Source: Xestospongia muta (lineage: Eukaryota; Porifera; Demospongiae; Haplosclerida; Petrosiidae). Taken from it: a stretch of DNA of 64,000 nucleotides. Under the pieces are notes generated by a model. That model made no database searches and had not been told where the DNA came from. It worked only from the letters and a program-made list of their open reading frames with translations. This document shows, one piece after another, positions 1-12,716 of the stretch. Both the position numbers and the translations under genes were made by a program. Numbering within the stretch: the stretch's first letter is position 1; each line of letters opens with the position of its first letter. The stretch is taken from NCBI GenBank assembly GCA_963693285.1, contig OY848917.1, positions 5,838,118-5,902,117 on the forward strand. Direction: 5' to 3'.

Positions 1-953
1 AGATGTCATCCCTTCACACCAGAAGTCAGAAGTAAGTTTATAGAATCCTCTACTCTAAATGTGAAGCAGTATACATATACAGTAAACTGGATAGTAGGAA
101 TTTCTGTCAACACCTCAAGGAACACTAGAGAGCTGTTAGCTCACAAGACACAAACAATAGTCTTGTAACAGAACTCATCTATAAGACAGGCCACATCATA
201 GATTGGGAGGATTTGGTACCACAGATCTACTTATTCCAAATCAACTCTTTGATCTACGAATAGTTAGTCTCCTCTCTTGCACAAAAGAGGAGACTAACTA
301 AATTCATTTTCCTCACCTGGGAAACAGCTTGGTCCATCTTTGGTAGGTGCCAAGTCTGAAGTTTGATTGTGCTCTTGTCTTACTACGCAATCAGCTCAAT
401 CTGCCACTGAAGCCATACTTTTTTCTTCCATCACCTATATTTCATTACATGCATGCCCCATCTCTTGCAGCCTTTACGATGAAAAGCTTTACTAACTCTG
501 TGTGTATCAACAAACTCTGCTATTGTAGCTTATTGAAGGCGTGCAAATGTGAACTACGTTGTGCCGCAAGGCTTTTATACTTGGGTAAGCTATATATAAT
601 AAGACTTATATGAATTTATAGATAATTACTCAAAGCCATGTGTTTGAGTAAAAAATGTTATCAAAATTGTATTAAAAGTGACACTGAGTTCAAAAAATTG
701 TTTAAAAGGGTTCATCTAGTAAGGATGATCTCGGGCAAGTTGATCTCGTGGGATGACCTCTTCTCCGTTGACTTAATAACTGCATAGGATCATTATATAA
801 TGATCTGGCCAAATGCTGGAAGCGGTGTTAGATCAATCCTGGATGGTCATAACTAGGTAAATAGGTAAAGTTTAAGCTTTGTCGTCAGTTATAACGTCTT
901 ATAGTTCCTGAATGCAGTCGATGAGTTTGACAACAGACTGAACTATTTACTTT
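1..953. other. noncoding flank of the transposon
   Basis: No convincing exon chain was found. The longest open frames here start with arbitrary ATGs and resemble nothing I recognise. The stretch holds a short hairpin (261-300) and an 18-bp perfect palindrome at 788-805 (gatcattatataatgatc). The last nine bases, atttacttt at 945-953, are the left target-site duplication of the transposon that follows. Confidence 0.6.
261..300. repeat. short hairpin
   Basis: Two arms of about 16 bp (tagttagtctcctct and its reverse complement) are separated by a loop of about 8 bases. It is not followed by a T-run on either strand in a gene context, so I see no terminator role. It may be the remnant of a small foldback element. 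Confidence 0.6.
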
Positions 954-3900
954 GAATCTCGTTACGTGCAGATATCCTAATTAGTGGGCAAAACAGACAC
1001 GCCTTCATCGTCGTCATCGCCATTCACGATTTCACGTGTAACGGCATGTATAGTAAGTTACTTAAGTGAATTCAGCTTCAAGCCAGTTAATTTTGTCTTT
1101 TTCTTTTTGTATAAAGTGAAGGAGAAGGAATGTGAAAGTCTTTCTGAGAAAAAAATGGAAGCTGCAACCGTCTGACGAGTCCAATGTGTATGTTAATAAA
1201 ATCAGGAGGTTTGTATAATTGTACAGCTGAAGGATCCAAAAGGGACTACTCTGGAAAGGACAACTTAAAACAGCACATTAAACAATGTCATTCAGAAACA
1301 TGTGATGAAGAAGAGCAAGACCATTATCGTGTGGTGTAACTAAATGCACACAGTTGTTTTACCATGCTACTCAAACACCTTGAAGAAGTGCATCAAGTTA
1401 CTCTTGGTATGTGAAGTACTTACATTTGCAATGTAATAATGTAAGTGGTCATTTAATTCTGCAGCTCTCGAAAGGAAGTCATTTTCCAATGGGTAATCCT
1501 TTCTTAAATGGAAGGAATCATATGAGGCACTAACATACACCAGTTATACGTGCGCCCAAATGGTGTATAACTCCAAGGAGATCATGTTGAGTACTGTGGA
1601 GAGTCTTATAATATTTAGGAATGTTAACGTATTAACACACATTGCCCAATGGTCATGTCTCTATTAGAAATGAAAGCATCACTGTTTGTGTATTGCCGTG
1701 ATGGAAGGGGCAAAGAGAATCTCAAACCAAGAAAAACAGAAAAGAAGAGATTTCATAGTGAAACAAGAAAACTTCAAAGTTCTTGCTTGTCTCAGATGAC
1801 AGATTCAGAACACATTAGATCTGGAGAAGTACAAATGGTATATGTGAAGACACATACAAATCATGAACCTGGACTGAATGAAGTAGCTACCACTTCCTAG
1901 TGGAACAAGACAGGAAGTGAAAGACATATATGTTGATGGTGTGGGTTTGGATAAAATAATTGATGGTTAGATTTTTACAGATGAACAGTACTGTTTACAT
2001 AATTATGTTTGTTTCAATATAGAGATTAGAGGCCCTGTACTCAATCATGAAGTGTAGTGATTTTGAGGAGAAAGCAACAAGAGCTATATTTATCACTCAA
2101 CAAGATGTAAGGATTATCATCAGAAAACTTAGAAAATTCTCTAAAGCATCACCATCAAAGTGATACTATATCTTTGGACCGCCTTGTAAAGGAACTACAA
2201 CTTGAAAAGGGAAATCGTATTATCGCATACAAACCTCAAGTATTTTGGTAGGCAAATATGCTACCTTGTTTCAGTACTGAGTATCACTGAATGTATAGGA
2301 AACACTTGGAGACCACTTTGATGAAGACAGATTTGAATTGGTTATAATGACTCCATTTCAAGCAGAATGTTTAAAAATATAGCAGAAAGATTGTCTGTGT
2401 TGACTCCACCCATAAGACTAATCCTTATGGCTTTAAACTATTAAGTGTTGTTGTTCCAGATGAATTTTAAAATGTTGAGTTTTTTGTCCTAGATTACATG
2501 TGTTGATCACATACATGTACCATAAATTGTAGGTATTCCAATTGCCTGGGCAATAGTGGATAAGAAGGATTATATTTCTTTCAAGCCATTTTTCAGTGCT
2601 ATGGAATCGAGTTCCAGATGCTCAAGTAACACATTTAATGTCGTATGATGGTAATTTGAATAATGCATGAGTATATACAACAAAGAAAATGACTTAAAAT
2701 TGAACAGATCAAGCCTTGGATTTTTGGATGTGTACGATGGAGTGAAGTATCTTTTATGGAGATGGCATGTTGATAGGTACTGTTACAACGTATACAATTG
2801 TGAATATTGTGATCAATTAGCATGCTTGATATAATCTTACAGGTCTTCGCAGAGAAAATTACATGCTCTTGTTCGTGATTCTGACCACCGACAAGATTTG
2901 TACAAGTCTGTGCATACACTATTGACATTGAATGAGGAAGTAATGTTTTCTGATTTACTTTCAAAATTAATCTACTCTTGGAAAGAGAAAGAGCCTGATT
3001 TTTTATCCAGTACTTTGAAGCCTCTTATGCTTATGTAAGAAGTCAAAATCTGGAAGATGAAAGTGAATTTGAGATCAAAGATCACTTTGCGCCTTCTCAA
3101 AATAATGAGAAGCAACTTGTATTTCAAAGAACCACCAAGTCGGCTGGAAGGAAAGAGTAACTTGTGGTTGTGAGTAACATACAATTTTCAAAATTAATTA
3201 TTATTATGTGTATCATTAGGAAACCTACACATAATGAAAAAGAGAATATAGTTCTAGAACTTCTTAATTCACACTTGTGAGAAAAGGAGGTGTGTCGTGT
3301 CTCCTAAAGGTATAATTTACATCTTAAAAATCATTTTATATAGTTACTTTATTTATTTTGAAGGTTCAACAAAATCAGAAAACCAAACTACAGATCAAAG
3401 TTAATGCCACTCAAGTAATGCCATAGAGGTTTTAGTAGCTATAGGGTACCTAACGGATAAACTAATGTGCTATATTTTTATAACTATATAGACATAACCT
3501 CAAGTTGATGCATGTTCCTTGCAATTGTTGTTGAGTCATCATGATAGAGCTACTCAAACCACATTTCTGGATGGAACTGCCTATTCCAAAGCTTTTTGTT
3601 TTGTTTATTCGATACTGAAGCTAGACCACCATCACCAGCTAAGACATTTGCTGCTACAATTTGTGAATTTAAATCAAAATATATTTTAAAATCATTTACC
3701 ATCCGAGCAAACAATTCAAGACCACATCAAGAGGCTTTTTCATTCACGTTCTTGGGGGACAGACTTGGAAATATTAGTGGCAACAACGTATATATATCCA
3801 GATAATGATATAGAAATAAAAAAAAAAAACATTTAAGAGAAAGTTATAAGCTTAGTTTAAAAAGTCACAGCAAGGTGAGTCGGCAGGTAGCCAGAACCTG

Positions 3901-3977
3901 TTCCAAAAGGTTTATAGTTACATTTAAGGCGTGGTTTTCACGCCTACTAATTAGGATGTCTCCACATAACGAGATTC
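954..3977 (+). mobile_element. Mutator-like (MULE) DNA transposon, decayed
   Basis: The two ends are inverted repeats of about 50 bp: gaatctcgtta...atcctaattagt at 954-986 and its reverse complement at about 3945-3977, with roughly four of five bases matching. The element is flanked by a 9-bp direct repeat, atttacttt, at 945-953 and 3978-3986. A 9-bp target duplication with long terminal inverted repeats fits the MULE superfamily. Inside are broken pieces of a transposase (see the entry at 1649-3190). Length is 3,024 bp, which would fit a once-autonomous copy. Stop codons and frameshifts make it inactive. Confidence 0.85.
1649..3190 (+). pseudogene. MULE-type transposase relic
   Basis: Pieces in several frames read like a MULE transposase. 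A FLYWCH/FAR1-like part near 1785-1880 contains CLSQMTDSEHIRSGEVQM followed by KTHTNHEPGL. The catalytic-core motif DSTHKTNPYGFK is encoded at about 2399-2434, and its block runs into a stop shortly after. GIPIAWAIVDKKDY follows at about 2533-2574. LLWRWHVDR, the typical W-x-x-H core motif, lies at 2748-2774. A zinc-finger-like segment with C...C/H spacing lies just upstream, near 1215-1292. Short introns between blocks are possible, but several blocks end in stops that splicing does not remove. Product inferred from motif resemblance only. Confidence 0.75.
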
Positions 3978-4639
3978 ATTTACTTTAAACACCGTGATCT
4001 TTCAAATTCAGCACGTGATTTTAATATTATATTGCAAAATTAATGAGATTAACAAATCAATGAATAATTAAATATGTGACAACTGTGAATCCCTATACTT
4101 TCCCACAATTGTTTACGTGTTCAATAATTAATATATGGCAACTCTACCTCTTCATGTACAAGTGCTTGTGTGTGTGGGTGTGACTAAGCATCTTAGTGAA
4201 CACCTGTACTGTTGCTATAAAGCATTCAAGGCAAACCATTAAAGATATTTTTATTATTGTACTGATACCAGTCTTCCTAAAGGAATGCATGAGCATATGT
4301 ATTCTTTGCTTATCTGCTCTTTAATATTAGTTTTTTCTTAATATAAAAAGTGTTACTGTTATCAAACATGACAATACACACCATACATGCAGAACACTTT
4401 CCCAAAAATAAAAAAATAAAGTCCATAAAACTCCAGATCTTCATACATCAAATACATAAAACAAAAAAGGGCAATATATAACGTTGGTAATACTTGTCTT
4501 GAGACTTTTAAACCGATAACACAGATATCTTTTATAGCACACAGAAAGTTATTTTAGTTTATTCATTTACGCCCACTTCAAAGAGAGCTGATAATGCAAA
4601 ACACGCCCAGACAGCCACATAATCCTGTTCAATGAAATC
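3978..4639. other. intergenic region upstream of the SAMHD1-like gene
   Basis: AT-rich sequence without a coding signal. It begins with the right target-site duplication (3978-3986). The final 100-200 bases presumably hold the promoter of the gene starting at 4640; I see no clear TATA box or other element that I would name. Confidence 0.5.
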
Positions 4640-6011
4640 ATGACCGCAAGCGGTGAGTTTTTTTGTGGTTTTCTCGATATGATAACGCGTCATCTTCCTT
4701 TATTCATATAGAACATGAAAGAACTAGTAAGGTAAGAGGGTAAATATTAACAAATTACTTGTAAAGTACGTTATTCTTGTCATTTGAATCGTCTACAGAT
4801 ATTTGATGACTCGATTCATGGGCGTATAACACTAGATCCTTTATTAGAACTGATCATTGACACGCCTCAGATTCAGAGACTAAGAAATATCAAGCAATTG
4901 GGTAAGTAGAAGAAATTTTCTCTCTTTTTCAAATAGTTTGTGACAATACACAGGTGGCATTTGTTATGATTACATTGGTGCAGAACGAAGTCGTTTTCAA
5001 CATAGTATCGGGTATATTATATATATATATATATATATAGTAATATGTTATTATCTAATTGTAAACAAGATCTGGTTCCATAGACTCTGAATGTTTTTGT
5101 TAATGTTTGATGTGCATTTCATGTGTACAAAAGCAATGACGTATACTTTTATGATATGTCGTAAATTTTGATTTACCCTAAGTAAAGCTTTTCAAACAAT
5201 TTGGAATGGTTGCATATACACAGTTGCTACACCACCATTTGTACAAGATGTAATAAGTTTTATAAACATCCTGTACAAAAAGGCCACGTAGGAACTTTAT
5301 ATCCACAGCCTTTCATTTGAAATTTTGAAGTACAAAATATGTCATTTCCTAATTTGGTGATAATTTACATTGATATTACTGTAAATGGACAGTGTATAGA
5401 CAGTAATTTAACATGTCATTAAATCTACTACATTGTAGTTTACATTGACATGTGATTACTATATCACAAAGTGCTACAATAGGGCTCACTATATAGTTCA
5501 TCTTATGTAGTATGTGCCATCTCTCTGGTATCTTCCTTGAGACATTACAAAAAAGACAACCAGACCTGTCCATTAATAAAAGTGATGTACTGTGTGTCAA
5601 GATAGCTGCACTATGTCGTAACTTGGGTCAGGGGCCATTCTCATGTTTATTTGAAGAACTTGTAGTTCCTAAAATAAGAGTCAGTGGGAAACCCTGGAAG
5701 GTGAGTTACAAGATTTGACGAGTTGACTTGTTGAATACACAGTTTCGAGATGGCTCTATAGCTATGTTCCATCATTTATTGCAAAGTAATAATTTGAGGC
5801 CAAAATTTGAAGAATTTGGATTGGTTTGGGAAGATGACATTCCTTTTATTGAAGAGTTGATCACAGGAAATCCTAACAAGGCATATTTACTATTTTGTTG
5901 TTATTTTAAACTACATATAATAGGGTAGAACTCCAGAAAAAAGGTTTCTTTATGAGGTAATACATTTTTCTGACTATAAATATATATATTATATATGTAT
6001 GTATGTATATA

Positions 6012-6043
<32 letters not shown>

Positions 6044-6061
6044 TATAAATGTGTGTGTGTG

Positions 6062-6099
<38 letters not shown>

Positions 6100-9000
6100 T
6101 GTATGTATCTATACATGCATATATGCATATGTACTATTATTTTACAGATTGTCACTAACAAACAAAATGGAATTGATGTCAATAAAATGGATTATATTGC
6201 TAGAGATTCCCAAGAGTTATGCTACATGCACAATTTTGACTGGAAGTAAATGTCACGTAACAGCCAGAATAATTCTTTTATATAATTATTATCAGAAAAT
6301 ACATGGATTCAGTTTATGTCATTACTGCAGATGATGGATTTTCACATATTTGTTGTCGAGAAGATGTAAGTAAGCTCACCTTTGTATTTGTAGCTTAACT
6401 ATAAATTATTTTATTAGGAAGCAAATCTGATTCATGACTTTTATCGTATTCGATTCGATTTGTTTTACAATTACTATAAACATTGGAAAGCAAGAGCCAT
6501 CGAAAATATGCACGTCATAATATTGTAAAGCTTTATTAAATTTTCAAATTATGTAGGATTGCTGAGGCACTTGTCAAAGCAAATGACTATATAACTATAT
6601 CAGGAGAACATGGGTTTGTAAAGTAGTTAATTGTAATTTATTATTAATTGCACTAGCACTCCACGAAAACTATCAGAAGTTGTAGATGATATGTATGCCT
6701 TTACAAAACTAAATGATAGCATTACAGAGATGATACAAATGGATGTGAGAGAAGAAGAAATGAAAGAGGCAATATTCAGTGCTGTATACTTATTTGTATA
6801 TTACATATATTTATTATATATAGTCTAAGAAATTGCTTAATGACATTCAAAGAAACCAGATTCATCAGTATATTGGGTGTTTAAAATATCTTCAAATAGA
6901 TGTTGGCACAGCTTTGGCAGTTAGTTCCTTTAAGGGATCAATAGAATGACTGATTTAAATGCTCTTTGTTTATTAATTCTCAGAAAAGCTTATCACAGCA
7001 ACTTGCTGACATTTATAATAATGACATTGAAACTGAAAGCAACATCAAACTACAAGCTAATTTCATATTACTGGACGTAAGTTTATAAATTCACATTGTT
7101 CACCAAAAGAATGTTATTCTTTACAGGTGGTACATCTTGATCTTGGGAGAGGAGAACATGACCCAATGAGAGATACTTGGTTCTACAATCCTGATAATCC
7201 CAATGTTGCTACAAGAGCTAAAGAAGTTAAGTGCTCATTGAAACATTTTATGTTTTAATTCTATTAATAGGGATTGCCTACTACTGAATATACTGTGCCT
7301 AATATGTATCAATGGATGGAGATAAGAGTCTATAGTAGATGGAACAACACACCAGAAATTACTGAACAAATTAAAAGGTAAGTAAACAATATACAGCTTG
7401 CGCTATATTTTTATCATATTAATTACTCACATTGTAATAACTCAAATATTCACGATTGCAATCCTTTCTGTAGAGCTTTTGGACAATTTTTTAAAGTAAA
7501 GGGTCATTACGTAAGTATACAATATAACCACTAATAGCATGTTGAAATACATGTTTATTAATAGTAGTATCTATTATTTAAATGAATGTCTTAAACGCTT
7601 CATTTTTAATCAGGGAGCTGTTCATGATAGCAGCACTGAAAAAGGTATGTATATATATATGCATATGTAAAGAAATTGTTATTATTGTAATCAATTTAAA
7701 ATAAAGGTACAATAACCCAACAACCACCAACATCTATAGAAGTAAAGAAAGTCACCGATGCAACAACTACAAAGCAAGACAAAGGAGATGGCATGTCATA
7801 TCGGCCTACAACATTCAGATTAATGTTAGAAACAAAAAATCGTGAAATTGATGAGCTAAAAGCCAAAATTTTTGAATTAGAGACACAATCAATGCAACTT
7901 CAAAAAAAAGTTGATGAAAACGAAGAAAATGAGAGAAAGATTGAGTCACTTAAGAAAATGTCTAGTAATAAGGGCAAAGAAATTGAAAACACCAAAAAAA
8001 TCTTAGAAGAAAAGAAACTTGAAATAATTGAGCTGCAAAGTCAAATTGAGGTCTTTCAAAGTAATTTAAATGAAAAAGATCAAGAAATTGAACAAAAAAG
8101 TCTAGAATGTGAAGAACTGAGTCACAAAGTTAGACAGTTGCAATTCATGGAGAAAACACTGGCTGAAGAACCTTTGAACACAAAGGCTCAACAAATGTCA
8201 TTAAAGAAGGCTGAAGAATCAAATAAGTTTAGATTCTTTTCCACATTATTCTTTGTAGTGCTTGTTTGCTCTTTGTACATCAGCCAGGATCAGTTTCCAT
8301 GTAAGTATATACATGAGTTAGTTACAACTTTTGAATATTCCTTCAGCTCCTTTGCCAGGGGTCAATGTTATTGCTTCAACCCAATTATTAGTTATAGGTG
8401 GTCAAGTTAATGAACTACATTGGATGGAGTATGGTTTAAATATATATATACCACCATGTGTGCTCCCTAAAGGCTTTCTGGCCACACTAGTAGTTAGAGT
8501 TTGTGTATCTGGTCCATTTTCCTATCCCAATTCAACTTTGTGGAAGACTTCCAGTGCTATTTACTGGATATCCAGTTCAAAAGACTTTGAAGAGTCCATA
8601 AATATAAGTATATGGCATACAGTCAGAAATTTCCAGAACAGCTCACAACTTCGTTTTGTATCATCAGAGGATGAATTGGTCAATGGAAAATATCTCTTTA
8701 AAGTTTTAGATGGAGGATCATTTGATAATTCATATGGACATATTGCTGTATCTCATTTTACTGCATTTGAAGTCCAGTCTTCAAACCAGACTGAAGAAAG
8801 TTTTGTGGGATCCTTGTTTTATCGAAGATGTTCTCCAAGGATACGTCAGTGGGACTACAGCTTTTTAATTTATCATGACATGCCAATTGGAATGATGGAA
8901 ACAGTAAGACTTTATGGTTAATGTGTATTGTGATCAAATATTAATATTCTTAGGTTTTGACTAAATCTGGTGAATATACTGGTTGGCACAAGGATCCGCA

Positions 9001-9829
9001 AATTACTGTACAGTTTGACAAAGATGACATAACACTAGAATTAAATGAATCTGCAAATGTAAATGGTTGGACTCTTAGACTGAAATATTTTCCAGCTAAG
9101 GTCAGTTTTCAAGTAATTCCAATTTTTATTGTCATTGTTATCTACAGTATGAAAAGAATGATTTGTCCAGTCATTTTGGAAGAATTATAAGTAATATGCA
9201 GTTCACTGTGAAGCAAACAAGAAAAGATCTTTCCAACTATTTAAATACAAGACTCCCTCTTATTGGATCAAAAAGACCAAAAACTATTCCTGTAGACATT
9301 GATATAGGTAGACAAAGTTGTTGAAAATGTTTTATCATTAACATGATCTTTAATTCTATGTAGATATGGATATAGGAGAAACAGCATATAATCCCGGTAT
9401 TTTAAATTCCATAATTATGATTATATTTCTTTTATATGGAAGTATCTATAATTACTATATTAATACTGCTTTAAGCTTCATAATTTTATCGTAGGAACTC
9501 TCACTGAAATAACTTCAGTAGATGAGTTACAACCTTGGTTAGAATATGTTACAAGTCCATTAATTTATTCGTCATGCCTAAAAATGGGCAAAGAAGAGGC
9601 AGATCGAGCTAAGAAAGAGCAAACCTTTGTCAAAGAGATAGTTTATCAGATCACTAAAAAATGGTTTGATCAGAATACCTCATGTACATGGAAAGATTTT
9701 GCTAAATCATTTGCGTGTATGAAAAACTGCAAAATAGCTGAAAAAATTAGCAAAGAGAAATTTGTTTACTTTTTTAAACGGGTGGACAGAGATACATTAG
9801 AGAAATGTCCAGATTTACCTGTTATTTAA
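4640..9829 (+). CDS. SAMHD1-like pseudoenzyme with coiled coil, membrane segment and ZU5-like region
   Basis: About 24 exons give a continuous frame of about 1,095 residues. Exons from 4799 to 7644 align by eye with SAMHD1 through the whole HD-phosphohydrolase region: [10 protein letters not shown], the [12 protein letters not shown] block, KMDYIARD, then the DDM-AFTKL block. The SAMHD1 catalytic string that reads CHDLGHGPFSH in the active family is here [11 protein letters not shown] (residues 100-110, bases 5614-5646), so the metal-binding His-Asp pair and two nearby His are gone; the first His (RFQHS) and the later Asp (MDY) remain. No SAM domain is seen. Residues about 515-660 form a charged coiled coil, followed by a hydrophobic segment ([16 protein letters not shown], about 665-683), a ZU5-like beta region with PPCVLPKG and SHFTAFEV, and a helical C-terminus of about 110 residues that could be a divergent death fold. 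dNTPase activity is unlikely; a sensor or scaffold role is inference. Confidence 0.85.
5881..5923 (+). other. GC-AG intron in the SAMHD1-like gene
   Basis: The exon ending AACAAG at 5880 is followed by gcatat, and the next exon begins after tag at 5923 with codons for [11 protein letters not shown]. Joining them keeps the SAMHD1 alignment and phase 0. No GT in the interval gives the needed phase: the alternatives lead to a stop at once. At 43 bases the intron is very short. Confidence 0.75.
5985..6105. repeat. TATG/TG/TA microsatellite in an intron
   Basis: Mixed tandem runs of tatg, tg and ta lie in the intron between exons ending at 5956 and starting at 6148. The open frames across it on both strands (Tyr/Val/Cys or His/Thr/Ile runs) are artefacts of the repeat. 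Confidence 0.9.
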
Positions 9830-12716
9830 CAGAAATGTATTTGTATTTATTATTTTATTACATCCAGTTTTAACATTACATAATATTAACTATATATGTA
9901 TTGTTTATGTGTGTATTGAATTAGTTTTTAATACTTCAATATTTTTAAGCATGTTAAATGTCATACGTATTTGTTAATTTTTTATGATTAGATATATTTT
10001 GTTAAGCAATAAACTACTAAAAGAAAATACGTTTAGCAAAAATATTATACAATGTGCAACCAAAATGAATTTTATAAACAATAACTACAATGGAGGTAAA
10101 AATATTTTAGTCATTACATGATGACACAGTTGCACTGAAAAAAGTATTTTGTCATTTTAAGTGAGGTCTTCATTGCCACAGTTTCATCAATATGAATTGA
10201 TGTAAATCCATTCTAAGTTGCTACAAAGCCACAAAAACAACTAATGACACATGTGAGTTTGCTATTAAACAGATCAAGTCTTGTTAATTAAATGACATGA
10301 ATACAAAAAGGTCAAATAAATCAAACCAATTAATAGTTTAGATAGAGTCTAGATTTTAGACCACTCTATTTGCGGAAAATGTACTTTTATGGTTTTTACT
10401 GCTACAATTCAGTTCATATTAAGCATTGCCCTCCATATTTGAACAGTAATGAATTGATTGATTTAACCAATCCACGATGAATTAGGTTACTGAATGCACA
10501 ACTTCCTGTTTAATATCTCATAGTTAGATCAATGGATGCTAAACCTTTGTCAATAATTTAAATGATATATGGCTACGTACATTACTGCATGTATTTAGCA
10601 AATTATTTGATACAAACTGAAAGTAAACATTATGTTGTTCTCATTCCTAGTATATTATCAGATTGACTGTTTAATTAGTTTTATAGTACATATGTTAGGA
10701 ATGAAAACAGCATGATGTTTATTTACATGCAATCTGTATAACTATAATTATATTGGTTAAATCAATCAAATAATTTTACAGTACAATTAATTTTAAATAC
10801 TATGTGCACTAAATGACTTTGAACAAACATCCAATCTATTTTAACAGTGTAAGCTTGTTCAAAAATTTATACTAAACTAGCAAACTCAATTAATTGTAAT
10901 TTGTTTATGTATTACCTTTAACTTGTCTCCTAAAGATAATAAATTCGTTCATTAGATATTAGGCAATGCTATGCAGGGATGCAGGAATTGTTCATTGAAA
11001 TGTATTGGCAAAAAACACTGAATGCTTCAGTCAAAATGATTAAAATATTTCAATTCTTTGCAGTATTCCTGTGTATGATAATCCCTTCCTTAATGACTTA
11101 GCTATAGCTTAAGAAATGGTGTCTAGGAATCACACAAACAGTTGGTCAATATTGAATTTGTTCATCTTTCCTTTGTTTCCACTTCCTCTAGCTCTGCTTT
11201 ATGAACAGCTTCAATACTAAATTCACAGAGATAAGATTCTCAGTTATAAAGTATGGCCTTTTGTAGATCTCATTTTGTGTGTTGCTTCAGAAACAAAACC
11301 AATGCTTTCACAATTAACCACAAGAGCTACTTCATTTTTATGAATACATAAATAAAACTTTGTTCAAAAAATGATTTAAATATTGGAATGGGTAATATCA
11401 GTCCAATATAAAGAATGCCAACAAAATAATAGGTATGGCAATTGCATCATTCCTATACAATAGCACTGGTGGCACAATCAATTGAGATTATTTACCAACT
11501 ATCTAAATTACTGATATATTGTTGTAATCAGCGATATATTGTTGCATTATGTACCTGTGTTATTATGTAGGGATGGTGGAAATGACATCTCTACTATCTT
11601 GTTTATAATGGACTGATGTTACCATCCCTACATTTACTTCACTTTTAGAATATTATTTTAATTTACTTGTACATATTTTGAGTTACATTGTACTTTCAGT
11701 AGCAGCTGTAGTCATAAGTTACATGTTAACTATTTCTATGTTTGTCTTTAGATGTAATTCCTTATTTGGTAGACTGAAGGGAATTTCCACTAGCTAATAA
11801 TTATTAATGAAGTTATAAGTGGAATTAGCTTATTAGTTATTCATAGCATTTCACCCTTGTTTTCGTTTGCTCTTTGGCTTGGCCTAGTTCTACTTTTAAA
11901 TCACGAAACTGACTTTAGTAAGTTATTTAGTAAGATTTAATTTTAATTTTTATTTTTTTTGTTGCTGTATATAGATATATATATATATATATACACCAAT
12001 GCTTGTACATCAGTATGGTTAGAGTGAGAGACTGGTAGCTATAATATGTCTTAATTGTATTCTTCTAGTATAGTTGGTTTATTGTTGATAGTTGATATAA
12101 AATGTAGTTAATGTTTAGCAGTTTTAATTCTATACCAATACTACAACATAGGCATTGAGACTGCTTAGAATTACAATGAAGGCAAGTTCGTACTAGCATA
12201 GAGATTAAAATTGCCCAAAAATAGCATGTTTACCAATTAGTGTCAATACACAGTACTATATTTGTATTCTGGTATTCCCCAGGACATGAGTAATCACATT
12301 CAAATCATTTGTATGGCATCTGTTGATGCAGATATTATGTTAACTATAATATAATTACACCATAATAGGTATTGAGATTGCTTAGAATTGCAATGTTTTT
12401 CATAGATATTACAATATACAACCAAAACCAGAAACCTAACCCAACTGGAAATGTCTCCCTGACACTTGATTCAAAGGGATGACTAGTGGTACTTGCGCTA
12501 TTGCACATGTCATACTAGTTTACAGATAACACTTTATATACTGTTACACTCAGTACTATATATGTATTTTGGTATTCCCCAGACCTGAGTAATCAGTTTC
12601 AAATCATTTTTATGACATCTGTTGCTACGGATATTATGTGAGCTATAATACTGTATTTCCTGTGTTTTTTAGTTTTGTAAGCGTAGCACAAGCTACCAAA
12701 GAAGAACAGATTGGAT
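9830..12716. other. intergenic region, AT-rich
   Basis: No exon chain was found in 2.9 kb. It contains a 65-bp inverted repeat at about 11568-11635 with arms reading atgtagggatggt, an AT run at 11976-11992, and a diverged direct repeat at 12140-12640. The promoter of the ankyrin gene should lie in the last few hundred bases. Confidence 0.55.
12140..12640. repeat. diverged direct repeat, two copies
   Basis: Two blocks share order and sequence. The motif gcattgagactgcttagaatt at about 12152 recurs as gtattgagattgcttagaatt at about 12369. The motif ggtattccccaggacatgagtaatca at about 12270 recurs at about 12569. The spacing differs, 217 against about 299 bases, so one copy carries an insertion, or the other a deletion, of some 80 bases. 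Confidence 0.6.

Noticed and set aside
347..613. 88-codon open frame near the left edge
   Set aside because: No recognisable domain, no splice partners and no repeat of the pattern elsewhere; expected by chance.
5901..6334. Overlapping Tyr/Val/Cys and His/Thr/Ile open frames
   Set aside because: Products of the TATG/TG/TA repeat within an intron of the SAMHD1-like gene.
6509..6524. Second GC donor (AAT AT|gcacgt) in the SAMHD1-like gene
   Set aside because: It fits the SAMHD1 alignment better, but a GT donor 15 bases on (tt|gtaaag) also keeps the frame with five extra residues, so it is not claimed.
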